A stretch of 64,000 nt of DNA, from contig NZ_SDHY01000008.1 of the NCBI RefSeq assembly GCF_004118285.1, forward strand, positions 60,701-124,700, written 5' to 3'. The number at the start of each line of letters is the position of its first letter. The stretch's first letter is position 1. This document shows positions 1 to 8,704 of the stretch, piece by piece. The stretch comes from Aquirufa rosea (GTDB taxonomy: Bacteria > Bacteroidota > Bacteroidia > Cytophagales > Spirosomataceae). Position numbers and translations under genes: made by a program. The notes below the pieces were generated by a model that saw only the letters and a list, made by a program, of their open reading frames with translations, did not search any database and was not told where the DNA came from.

Positions 1-309
1 AATAGGTTTCAAGTTTTTCATAAATCTAAAGTAGATTAGCTAACACAAGGAATACTTTGATGATGTAAAGCTAGAGAATGTTCTCAAAAAAAAAGCCCTA
101 ATTCACGTTATTTGTGTTATTAACGCTTTTTTAGACCTTAAATGGCGTTTTTATTCATAATTTTTGGCGTTAAATTATTTATGTTACAACACAAATGTCA
201 AGATTTATGCGCTAAAGCTTAAGTTATATGTATCAGTAAATAAGCCCAAATACCTATTTAAAGGTTAAAGTCCCAATGGAAATTTATTACCTTTAAGAAA
301 AAATTTAAC
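1..309. other. Leading intergenic region, no gene seen
   Basis: This AT-rich stretch holds no open reading frame with coding character on either strand. A run of A residues around 88-97 and GCTTTTTT near 125 could pair as a weak, long-looped hairpin that would end a gene lying left of the window, but the stem is short and I do not call it a terminator. GGCGTT words recur at 143 and 167 without forming a clear repeat unit. The promoter of the following aldo/keto reductase is probably here, but no TAnnTTTG element at a proper distance was found. Confidence 0.5.
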
Positions 310-1281
310 ATGGAATACAGACGTTTTGGTAAAACTAATTGGCAAATAAGTGAAATAGGCTACGGAATGTGGGGCTTAGCTGGCTGGACTGGATCTGATG
401 AGAATGAGGTTCAAAAAGCCCTAGATTTATCGGTAGAGTTAGGTTGCAATTTCTTTGATACAGCATGGGGATATGGAGAAGGCCTATCTGAACAAATCTT
501 AGGGTCTCTATTAAAAAAGCATGCTGACAAGACTTTGTATGCTGCCACTAAAATTCCGCCGAAAAATTTTACTTGGCCTTCCAAATCTCACTTTGAATTA
601 AAAGATTGCTTCCCTGCGGATCATATCATTGAATACACAGAAAAAAGCTTAAAAAACTTGGGAGTAGAACAAATTGACCTACAACAATTTCATGTGTGGG
701 AAGATCATTGGGTTGAAAATGATGATTGGAAAGAGGCCGTACAGAAACTTACTCAAGCTGGCAAAGTAAAACATTGGGGGATTTCCGTTAACCGTTGGGA
801 ACCCAATAATTGCCTCCGCTCCTTAGAAACAAACTTGTTTTCTTCCGTACAAGTGATTTATAATATTTTTGACCAGAATCCAGAAGACCAATTGTTCCCT
901 CTTTGTGAAAAATTGGACATTGGAATCATTGCTCGTGTTCCCTTAGATGAAGGTAGCTTAACGGGACTATTAGACTACAATACCACCTTCCCTGCCAATG
1001 ATTGGCGCTCCACCTATTTTGTACCTGAAAATTTAATTTCAAGCGTTGATCATGCCAATGCCTTGAAACCATTGGTACCTGCTAATATGGATATGCCTGA
1101 AATGGCTTTACGTTTCATTTTATCAAATCCCAATGTAGGTACAATTATACCAGGTATGAGAAAAATTAAACATGTGAAAAGCAATATTGCTACCTCAGAC
1201 GGAAAAGGATTAGAGGAAAGCCTAGTAAATGAGCTTAAACAGCATCGATGGGAAAGACAACCTACCGAGTGGTCCCAATAG
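310..1281 (+). CDS. Aldo/keto reductase family oxidoreductase
   Basis: A 323-residue single-domain protein with the (beta/alpha)8 aldo/keto reductase pattern, expected to reduce or oxidise carbonyl compounds with NADPH in the cytoplasm. The N-terminus reads MEYRRFGKTNWQISEIGYG, the usual opening strand of the family. The catalytic tetrad can be placed as Asp50 and Tyr55 in FFDTAWGYGEG, Lys81 in AATK and His128 in QQFHVWED. The C-terminal part has the NPNVGTIIPGMRK segment typical of cofactor binding in this family (usually IPGxR/K). Length is normal. The 3' end overlaps the convergent rhodanese-thioredoxin gene by 20 bases, so the two share their ends. The substrate cannot be read from sequence; the family includes sugar, keto-steroid and aldehyde reductases. 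Confidence 0.93.
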   Translation: MEYRRFGKTNWQISEIGYGMWGLAGWTGSDENEVQKALDLSVELGCNFFDTAWGYGEGLSEQILGSLLKKHADKTLYAATKIPPKNFTWPSKSHFELKDCFPADHIIEYTEKSLKNLGVEQIDLQQFHVWEDHWVENDDWKEAVQKLTQAGKVKHWGISVNRWEPNNCLRSLETNLFSSVQVIYNIFDQNPEDQLFPLCEKLDIGIIARVPLDEGSLTGLLDYNTTFPANDWRSTYFVPENLISSVDHANALKPLVPANMDMPEMALRFILSNPNVGTIIPGMRKIKHVKSNIATSDGKGLEESLVNELKQHRWERQPTEWSQ

Positions 1282-1981
1282 ATTGATCAAACAGCTCTTT
1301 TAATTGAGCCTCTTCACGAAATCCCGAAGTTTTTTGCAAAAGTTTTCCCCCTTGAAAAACCAAAAAACTCGGGATTTCATCTATACCAAAAGATTGCAAA
1401 ATAGCTTGATTGCCATCAGCCTCAACCTTTAAAACAGTTACTTTACCTGTATATTCTTGACTTAATTTGTCGACAATAGGCATCATCTTTAGGCAGGGAG
1501 CACACCATTTGGCATAAAAATCAACAACAACCGCCTTTTGACCTTGAACTTTCTTGGTGAAATCTGCCATATCCCAAGCTTTATCATGCGCAACAGCAGG
1601 AACACCTTCCAAAGGTTTTAGCTTGGTAGTCCATTTTAAATAGCCCCCCTTTAATTCTGTTACTTGAAATCCTTCTTTTCTCATCAATTCAGCCGCTTGA
1701 GCCGAACGACCCCCAGAAAGGCAGTAAATTAATACAGGCTTTTCTTTAGGTAATTTTCTTATTTGCTCCGCAAAATCTGCTGACCGAAAATCTATATTCG
1801 TGGCCTTAGGCAAATGGCCTCCACCAAATTCCCCAGAAGTTCTTACATCCAATAATATGGCATTAGGGTTCTCTTGAATTTTTTTCTCAAAAACTTCAAC
1901 TTCCACAGATTGAGCTATAGTTTGAAAGGAGAAAAAAAGAGAAAAAATCAAAAATGAGTAAAAAACAATTTTAGCTTTCAT
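1262..1981 (-). CDS. Exported rhodanese-thioredoxin fusion protein
   Basis: The 239-residue protein starts with a signal peptide (about residues 1-23, ending TIAQS), so both domains act in the periplasm. Residues 27-120 are a rhodanese domain with the active-site loop YCLSGGRS, Cys87 being the expected persulfide carrier. Residues 135-239 are a thioredoxin domain with WCAPC (Cys160, Cys163) in the place of the classical WCGPC, followed by the cis-Pro segment EIPSFLVF. A fused pair suggests that a sulfur or disulfide intermediate is passed from one domain to the other, which is inference. The gene is a single transcription unit convergent with the aldo/keto reductase and divergent from eno. 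Domain identification is firm; the physiological partner is unknown. Confidence 0.9.
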   Translation of the reverse strand: MKAKIVFYSFLIFSLFFSFQTIAQSVEVEVFEKKIQENPNAILLDVRTSGEFGGGHLPKATNIDFRSADFAEQIRKLPKEKPVLIYCLSGGRSAQAAELMRKEGFQVTELKGGYLKWTTKLKPLEGVPAVAHDKAWDMADFTKKVQGQKAVVVDFYAKWCAPCLKMMPIVDKLSQEYTGKVTVLKVEADGNQAILQSFGIDEIPSFLVFQGGKLLQKTSGFREEAQLKELFDQSIGTTR

Positions 1982-2028
1982 TATTATTTGATTAATTATC
2001 AGCCATTTAGACAGCTGCTTTTCGGTAA

Positions 2029-3396
<1,368 letters not shown>

Positions 3397-3400
3397 AATC

Positions 3401-3718
3401 ATGGATCGAGTAAAAGGGCTTTTTCTTGGGAAATATCGCTTCTTCGTAATCTCAACCTGCATTATGTTGGTTTGGATGTTCTTTTTAGACACGAATGACC
3501 TTCGAGTACAATATCGGCTTTGGAACGAACTTAGGGTAATGAAAAATGAAAAAGCCTTTTACCAACAAAAATTAAAAGAACTGGAAAAAGAACGCCGTAT
3601 GGTGGTTGGAAATCCAGCTTTGTTGGAAAAATACGCTAGAGAAAAGTATCTAATGAAACGACCCAATGAGGATATTTTTGTCATCGTGGATGAGGAAAAT
3701 AAACCCTTGGAACCCTAA
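3401..3718 (+). CDS. Septum formation initiator (FtsB/DivIC) family protein
   Basis: A 105-residue bitopic membrane protein: a short cytoplasmic N-terminus, one hydrophobic helix (about residues 13-30, FFVISTCIMLVWMFFLDT), then a charged coiled coil (about 35-75) and the conserved NPALLEKYAREKYLMKRPNEDIFVIV segment (about 72-97) which matches the FtsB/DivIC pattern of a periplasmic coiled coil followed by a YxRExxxMxxPxE-like motif. In the family it joins FtsL and FtsQ/DivIB in the divisome. The gene begins four bases after eno and ends just before a strong hairpin terminator, which supports a two-gene operon. I leave the symbol blank because ftsB and divIC are not separable from sequence alone. 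Confidence 0.9.
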   Translation: MDRVKGLFLGKYRFFVISTCIMLVWMFFLDTNDLRVQYRLWNELRVMKNEKAFYQQKLKELEKERRMVVGNPALLEKYAREKYLMKRPNEDIFVIVDEENKPLEP

Positions 3719-3720
3719 CA

Positions 3721-3751
3721 AAAAAGCTCCCATCATCAGGGAGCTTTTTTT
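3721..3751. terminator. Rho-independent terminator after eno-ftsB
   Basis: An 11-bp perfect stem (AAAAAGCTCCC with GGGAGCTTTTT, seven-base loop) followed by a T run begins three bases after the ftsB-like stop codon. It ends the eno operon. Confidence 0.85.
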
Positions 3752-3816
3752 ATACACTATTGTAAATTCAATATCAACAAATTGAACAATATCTTTGAAA
3801 CCAGAATCGTTTTCAC

Positions 3817-3849
3817 AACGCTGTTAAAGTTTTGAACCTTGGCAGCGTT
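3817..3849. repeat. 33-bp palindromic dispersed repeat, copy 1 (diverged)
   Basis: This is the most diverged of four 33-bp inverted repeats in the window. The outer arms AACGCTG and CAGCGTT are intact while the inner arm has several changes that break or wobble pairs. It lies 11 bases beyond the stop of the minus-strand NeuD-like gene. Its flanks (TTTCAC on the left, TAGGNAAAAAAC on the right) resemble those of copy 4, which shows that the shared unit extends beyond the palindrome. Confidence 0.75.
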
Positions 3850-3859
3850 AGGGAAAAAA

Positions 3860-4519
3860 CTAAAATTTTAGGTCTTTACTTGAAATCGTTGATTTCTCTG
3901 CCGCACTTCCCTTCCACACACTCCATGGCTCTGTTCTTTGTTTCATGACCGAAGCGCCCATGCTGACAAAGGTTCCTTCTCCAATTACTGAACTATCACG
4001 GATAGTAGCATTCACTCCAAAAAAGCAATAATCATTCACTTGGCAATTGCCAGAAAGAACTACTTGAGAAGTAAAAAATACGTGATTCCCAATTCGACTG
4101 TGATGGCCAATATGATTTCCTGACCATAGCACACAATTGTTTCCAATCTGCACATAAGGCTGTATGGTATTATCCTCCAGTATAAAACAATTCTCCCCAA
4201 TTTTATCAGTTAACACCGTAGCATGTGAGCTAATATAAGAAATGTATTGATATCCCTTAGCTAAACCTTGCTCATAAACCCTTGCACGCACTTGGTTCAT
4301 GCCCGCAGCTGTCATTGGAGCAAAAAACAAATATTCTAAAGGAGGGAATTGTTGTTCAACCGTTTCAAAAGGAACCAATGGAAAACCATGAAACTCTGGC
4401 TCATGAATATATTGCGATTCTACCGTAAATCCAGCCACCTCATGTTCACTATCGTTCTGCAAATAATATAAAGCTAACTCGGCTGTCTGTGTATTTCCAA
4501 AAATGATAACTTTTCCCAT
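3860..4519 (-). CDS. NeuD/PglB-type sugar O- or N-acyltransferase
   Basis: A 219-residue protein with the two-part build of the NeuD/PglD family. The first ~95 residues form a Rossmann-like PglD-type domain (MGKVIIFGNTQTAELALYYL). From about residue 105 there are hexapeptide repeats of a left-handed beta helix (IGENCFILEDNTIQPYVQIG, IGNHVFFTSQVVLSGNCQVN, VIGEGTFVSMGASVMK), the fold that uses acetyl-CoA to acetylate sugars or sugar nucleotides. The His in NHIGHHSRIG fits the catalytic position. No polysaccharide or glycan cluster flanks it, so the acceptor is unknown. It stands alone, transcribed toward a palindromic repeat at its 3' end. Confidence 0.85.
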   Translation of the reverse strand: MGKVIIFGNTQTAELALYYLQNDSEHEVAGFTVESQYIHEPEFHGFPLVPFETVEQQFPPLEYLFFAPMTAAGMNQVRARVYEQGLAKGYQYISYISSHATVLTDKIGENCFILEDNTIQPYVQIGNNCVLWSGNHIGHHSRIGNHVFFTSQVVLSGNCQVNDYCFFGVNATIRDSSVIGEGTFVSMGASVMKQRTEPWSVWKGSAAEKSTISSKDLKF

Positions 4520-4570
4520 AAATTCAATCGATCCAATGATTCAAACACTAAATATACATGTGACAGATTT

Positions 4571-6091
4571 TTAAAATAAAGCAACTCCTGTCATTTCTTT
4601 AGGTTGTTCTACTCCCATTAATTTTAATATTGTAGGGGCAATGTCTCCTAATTTTCCGTTTGACAATGTTGGATGATCTTGAGCATCTACCAAAATACAT
4701 GGCACTAAATTCGTCGAGTGAGCTGTGTTAGGTGAACCATCCTCATTTATCATAACATCCGCATTTCCATGATCCGCAATAATGATAAAGCTATATCCAT
4801 GAGATAATCCTGCTTTCACCACCGCCTCAGCGCACTGATCTACCGTTTCAACTGCTTTAACTACCGCAGAAAACACCCCTGTATGGCCTACCATATCTGG
4901 ATTAGCAAAATTCAAACAAACAAAATCCACTTCCTCTTTTTCTAATTCAGGAATCAAAGCATCACGCAATTCCGCTGCAGACATTTCTGGCTGCAAATCA
5001 TAGGTTGCTACCTTAGGAGAATTTCTCAGAATATTAGTTTGACCTACAAATGGGGTCTCCCTTCCTCCTGAGAAAAAGAATGTCACGTGTGGATATTTTT
5101 CAGTTTCCGCAATTCGAATCTGTTTTTTACCTGCTCCTTCCAATACTTCCCCCAGAGTCATAGGTAAATTGGAATCGTTGAAAATGACATGCACATTATT
5201 GAACTCCTTGTCGTATTCCGTCATCGTCAAATAATATAAATTCAAACGATGCATATTTTCCTCATGAAAATCTTTTTGAGTCAAAGCTTGTGTAATCTCA
5301 CGTCCACGATCTGTACGGAAATTAAAACAAATCACTACATCTCCTTCTTTAATCTTTGCCAAAGGGGCTCCATGTGCATCAGTAGCAATGATTGGTTTAA
5401 TAAACTCGTCTGTCACATCCGCGGCATAACTATCTTTAATGGCCTGAATAACGTCTTGGGTCAAATGCCCCTCCGCATTTACCATAGCATGGTAGGCCAA
5501 AGCCACACGCTCCCAACGGTTATCACGATCCATGGCATAATAACGTCCTGTGACCGACGCAACTTGAGCGCCTGTTTTTTCACAATGCTGAACCAGGTCT
5601 GTCATAAACTTCAAACCTGATTTTGGATCGGTATCTCTACCATCAGTGAAGGCATGAACATAAACTTGAGCCAATTGTGCTGCTTGTGCTGTACTCAATA
5701 ATGATTTAAGATGTTCAATATGTGCATGCACACCGCCATCGGATACTAATCCCATGAAATGAACGGCTTTACCCTCCTTCTTAGCATATTCAAATGCCTT
5801 TGCCAATGCTGGCTCTTGACCTAAGGTATTTTCAGTAACGGCTTTGTTAATACGTACCAAATTCTGATACACAATTCGCCCAGCTCCTAAATTCATATGA
5901 CCCACTTCCGAATTACCCATTTGACCCTCTGGCAAACCAACAGCCAAACCAGAAGCCTCTAATTTAGAATGAGGATATTGAGTATATAAAGAATTAATAA
6001 AGGGGGTATTAGCGGCGTCAATAGCCGAAACTTTAGGATTGGTGGCAATTCCCCATCCATCCAATATCATTAGGACAACTCTCTTATTCAC
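4571..6091 (-). CDS. gpmI: 2,3-bisphosphoglycerate-independent phosphoglycerate mutase
   Basis: Interconverts 3- and 2-phosphoglycerate through a phosphoserine intermediate, with two Mn ions, in the cytoplasm. Visible motifs are VLMILDGWG near the N-terminus, the nucleophile serine in GQMGNSEVGHMNLGAGR, TDGRDTDP, the arginine pair in GRYYAMDRDNRWER, and the metal-binding IIADHGNAD and AHSTNLVP near the C-terminus. I place the start at the GTG that gives VNKRVVLMILDGWG (506 residues, the normal size); an in-frame ATG at 6130 would add 13 residues, MILANFIGNKRNT, that homologues are not expected to have. Both glycolytic enzymes of this step pair, eno and gpmI, lie within 5 kb but on opposite strands. 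Function is certain; only the start is in doubt. Confidence 0.95.
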   Translation of the reverse strand: MNKRVVLMILDGWGIATNPKVSAIDAANTPFINSLYTQYPHSKLEASGLAVGLPEGQMGNSEVGHMNLGAGRIVYQNLVRINKAVTENTLGQEPALAKAFEYAKKEGKAVHFMGLVSDGGVHAHIEHLKSLLSTAQAAQLAQVYVHAFTDGRDTDPKSGLKFMTDLVQHCEKTGAQVASVTGRYYAMDRDNRWERVALAYHAMVNAEGHLTQDVIQAIKDSYAADVTDEFIKPIIATDAHGAPLAKIKEGDVVICFNFRTDRGREITQALTQKDFHEENMHRLNLYYLTMTEYDKEFNNVHVIFNDSNLPMTLGEVLEGAGKKQIRIAETEKYPHVTFFFSGGRETPFVGQTNILRNSPKVATYDLQPEMSAAELRDALIPELEKEEVDFVCLNFANPDMVGHTGVFSAVVKAVETVDQCAEAVVKAGLSHGYSFIIIADHGNADVMINEDGSPNTAHSTNLVPCILVDAQDHPTLSNGKLGDIAPTILKLMGVEQPKEMTGVALF

Positions 6092-6145
6092 TGTATTTCG
6101 TTTATTTCCTATAAAATTAGCCAAAATCACTGAAAAAATTGGCTT

Positions 6146-6826
6146 TTACTTGGGTAGAACTTTAGATAGATGAACAATATCCGCTACTTCAATGACACTT
6201 TTGTCATATCCCTTTAAGGTAACGGCAATCATTGACTGACCCAATTCCCTCAATGTACAAACCATTTGAGGGGCAAACTTCCTTAAAAACGGATACATCC
6301 AATTGATATATTTGTAAAATGACAATGTATGTTGCAAACCTGGTGTTGGATGAAGCATGCTTGGTCTAAAAGCAAATACCGCTTTAAAATTCAATTTCAT
6401 TAGATCATTCTCTGTCTTGCCCTTCACCCTAGCCCACATCAAACTCCCCTTCTCTGAAGAATCTGTGCCTTTTCCAGAAACATACACAAAAGTCATATCT
6501 GGGTTATGTTTTTCAATAGCCTTGGCAAATCCCAAAGTTAGATCATAGGTCAAATGAGTATATTCCGCTTCATTTTTCCCAATGGAAGTCACCCCCAAAC
6601 AAAAATAACAAGCATCATAACCTTGTACCTTTTCCTCTAATGCAGCAGGAGAATAAAAATCCTGCAAAATTATCTCCTTTAACTTTGGATCCGTTTTACC
6701 AGTAGGACGACGACTTATCACCAAAACCTCCTCCACATGAGGCGAAAGTAAGCATTCGTGCATAACCCCTTCTCCTACCATGCCGGTAACCCCTGTTACA
6801 ATTACTTTGATTTTTGCGTAATTCAT
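6146..6826 (-). CDS. NAD(P)-binding epimerase-like oxidoreductase (HTATIP2-like)
   Basis: The 226-residue protein has a Rossmann dinucleotide-binding start VIVTGVTGMVGEGVMHECL (TGxxGxxG) and reads like the atypical short-chain dehydrogenase group that includes HTATIP2/TIP30. The segments YDACYFCLGVTS, FVYVSGKGTDSSEKGS and AFRPSMLHP fit the NAD(P)-binding and putative active-site regions. A canonical YxxxK pair is not obvious, so an enzymatic role is not assured. It lies 15 bases upstream of the ATG-extended form of gpmI (55 bases from the GTG start) on the same strand and may be cotranscribed with it. It diverges from the Dabb gene across 44 bases. Substrate unknown. Confidence 0.8.
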   Translation of the reverse strand: MNYAKIKVIVTGVTGMVGEGVMHECLLSPHVEEVLVISRRPTGKTDPKLKEIILQDFYSPAALEEKVQGYDACYFCLGVTSIGKNEAEYTHLTYDLTLGFAKAIEKHNPDMTFVYVSGKGTDSSEKGSLMWARVKGKTENDLMKLNFKAVFAFRPSMLHPTPGLQHTLSFYKYINWMYPFLRKFAPQMVCTLRELGQSMIAVTLKGYDKSVIEVADIVHLSKVLPK

Positions 6827-6870
6827 AGTAGAATTGAATAATTTTAATACAAGTTTAAATTAAAAAACAA

Positions 6871-7266
6871 ATGAACAACCGTCGTGAATTTTTACAACAA
6901 TCTGGTCTGTTAGCCGCAGGTTCGGCATTAACTGGTTCAGCAGCTACTCCTCCTATGAATTTCATCCACCACGTATTATTTTGGGCTAAAAACCCCAACA
7001 ACGAAGCAGAAAAAACCCAATTATTCAAAGCTCTTAAAGCATTGGGAACCCTTCCAATGATCCAATCGGCTCATGTAGGAAAACCTATTGTGACCGAATT
7101 TGATAAACCTGTTACGGAAGGAAGTTATACTTTTTCTGTGGTTTTAACATTTGCCAATGCAGAAAAGGAGAAAGAATATTTATACCATCCATTGCACAAA
7201 AAATTCATTGACGATAACAAGCATTTGTGGGGTAAGGTTCAAGTGATTGACTCCCAAGCCATATAA
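6871..7266 (+). CDS. Dabb-family (stress-responsive A/B barrel) protein with Tat-like leader
   Basis: The first ~25 residues, NNRREFLQQSGLLAAGSAL, form a twin-arginine type leader (RREFLQ followed by a hydrophobic stretch). Residues 30-125 match the dimeric alpha/beta barrel of the Dabb family, with FIHHVLFWAK at the first strand and YLYHPLHKKFIDDN (the conserved HPxHxxF helix) toward the C-terminus. Members of this fold include small enzymes and proteins of unknown role. It is followed after 22 bases by a Tat-exported GH109-like protein and is very likely cotranscribed, so a periplasmic role linked to sugar chemistry is plausible. No function beyond the fold can be stated. Confidence 0.85.
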   Translation: MNNRREFLQQSGLLAAGSALTGSAATPPMNFIHHVLFWAKNPNNEAEKTQLFKALKALGTLPMIQSAHVGKPIVTEFDKPVTEGSYTFSVVLTFANAEKEKEYLYHPLHKKFIDDNKHLWGKVQVIDSQAI

Positions 7267-7288
7267 TTTAAGCTAAACCTATTTAATC

Positions 7289-8686
7289 ATGAGCAATAAC
7301 AGAAGAGATTTCTTAAAACTAAGTGGACTGGCGGCATTAGGCGGTTCTACCAAATGGGAAATCAAAGACTTGGCCACTAGCATGCACATTGAAAAAGGCA
7401 AACAAGTTTTCAATATGTCAGGCTATGCTGCCCCCAAAATCGAAACCGTTCGCATTGGTTTTATTGGACTAGGTAACCGTGGCTCTGGAGCCATAACACG
7501 GGTCAATCGTATTGACGGTGTCAAAACCATCGCCATTTGTGATATTCGCAAAGAAAAAGCAGATGCCGGATTAAAGGCACTAGCTAAAATGGGTATTCAG
7601 CCCGAAGTATACACAGAAAAAGAGGAAGCCTGGAAAGCCATGTGTGACCGTCCGGATATCGATTTAATTTACATTGCTACCCCTTGGCATTTACATACTC
7701 CCATGGCCGTTTATGCCATGAAACAAGGCAAACATGTAGCCGTAGAAGTTCCCGCTGCCACTACTTTAGAGGAATGTTGGCAATTGGTAGAAACCTCTGA
7801 AAAGACCAAAAAGCATTGCATGATGCTGGAAAACTGCTGCTATGACTTCTTCGAATTGTTGACTTTAAATATGGCTCGCCAAGGCTATTTTGGTGAAATT
7901 ATTCATACAGAAGGCGCCTATTTGCATGATTTATTAGATCATAATTTTACCCAAAGCACCTATTATCAAAGCTGGAGATTAAAAGAAAATCTAAGAAATG
8001 GAAATCTTTACCCTACTCATGGACTAGGACCTATCTGCCAATTGCTGGATATCAATCGAGGCGACCAAATGGATTACCTAGTTTCTACTTCCAGCAATGA
8101 TTTTTCTATGCACCCACGTGCCGTGGAATTAGCTGCCAAAGATCCTTTCTATCAACAATTTGTCAACAAAAGTTTCCGAGGAAATATGAATACCACGACC
8201 ATTCGTACGGTGAAAGGAAAAACGATGATGGTGCAGCATGATGTATCTACCCCTCGTCCTTATTCCCGCATTCACCTGGTGAGCGGTACCAAAGGCATGG
8301 CTGTCAAATATCCCGATCCAAAAGTTTCCGACCACCACCACAATTGGATTTCAGCTGCTGATATGGCGGAATTGGAGAAAAAATATTCCCCTCCGATTGT
8401 CGCTAAAATTGGCGAGCTAGCCAAGCAAATTGGTGGCCACGGTGGTATGGACTTCATGATGGATTGGCGCCTTATTGATTGCCTAAGAAATGGTCTTCCA
8501 TTAGACCAAGATGTATATGATGCGGCAACTTGGAGCTCCGTCGGACCATTAAGCGAAATATCGGTAAAGAATAGATCCAAATCCATGGACGTTCCTGATT
8601 TCACTCGGGGAAGTTGGAAAACCAATAAACCGGTGGACATTAGCTTAGCTCAAGGTGGAAATACGGGCGTCAAGGCTCAGAAGTAG
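7289..8686 (+). CDS. Tat-exported Gfo/Idh/MocA protein, GH109-like
   Basis: A 465-residue protein with a twin-arginine leader (NNRRDFLKLSGLAALGG). A Rossmann domain follows (IGFIGLGNRGSGAITR, about residues 56-71, then ICDIRKEKA). The family's usual EKPL motif is EVPAA here (about residue 153), and the C-terminal half carries HGLGPICQLLDINRGD and NTTTIRTVKGKTMMVQHD, features I associate with glycoside hydrolase family 109 (alpha-N-acetylgalactosaminidase-like enzymes that use tightly bound NAD in an oxidation-elimination-hydration cycle). The length is close to characterised GH109 proteins (about 440-460). The gene follows the Dabb gene and its stop sits in a small hairpin shared with the convergent helicase. 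The sugar actually cleaved is unproven. Confidence 0.87.
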   Translation: MSNNRRDFLKLSGLAALGGSTKWEIKDLATSMHIEKGKQVFNMSGYAAPKIETVRIGFIGLGNRGSGAITRVNRIDGVKTIAICDIRKEKADAGLKALAKMGIQPEVYTEKEEAWKAMCDRPDIDLIYIATPWHLHTPMAVYAMKQGKHVAVEVPAATTLEECWQLVETSEKTKKHCMMLENCCYDFFELLTLNMARQGYFGEIIHTEGAYLHDLLDHNFTQSTYYQSWRLKENLRNGNLYPTHGLGPICQLLDINRGDQMDYLVSTSSNDFSMHPRAVELAAKDPFYQQFVNKSFRGNMNTTTIRTVKGKTMMVQHDVSTPRPYSRIHLVSGTKGMAVKYPDPKVSDHHHNWISAADMAELEKKYSPPIVAKIGELAKQIGGHGGMDFMMDWRLIDCLRNGLPLDQDVYDAATWSSVGPLSEISVKNRSKSMDVPDFTRGSWKTNKPVDISLAQGGNTGVKAQK

Positions 8687-8704
8687 GTACTTAGGTGCTA
8701 CTTC
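8680..8704. terminator. Possible compact terminator built over both stop codons
   Basis: A seven-base stem (GAAGTAG / CTACTTC) spans the 11-base gap between two convergent genes and includes the TAG stop of the plus-strand gene and the stop of the minus-strand helicase. A T run follows on the plus strand. The stem is short, so this is tentative. Confidence 0.35.

Noticed and set aside
88..130. A-run and T-run near the left edge as a terminator of an upstream gene
   Set aside because: The paired segments are short and AT-only beyond one GC pair, and the loop is nearly 30 bases, so the structure is not convincing.
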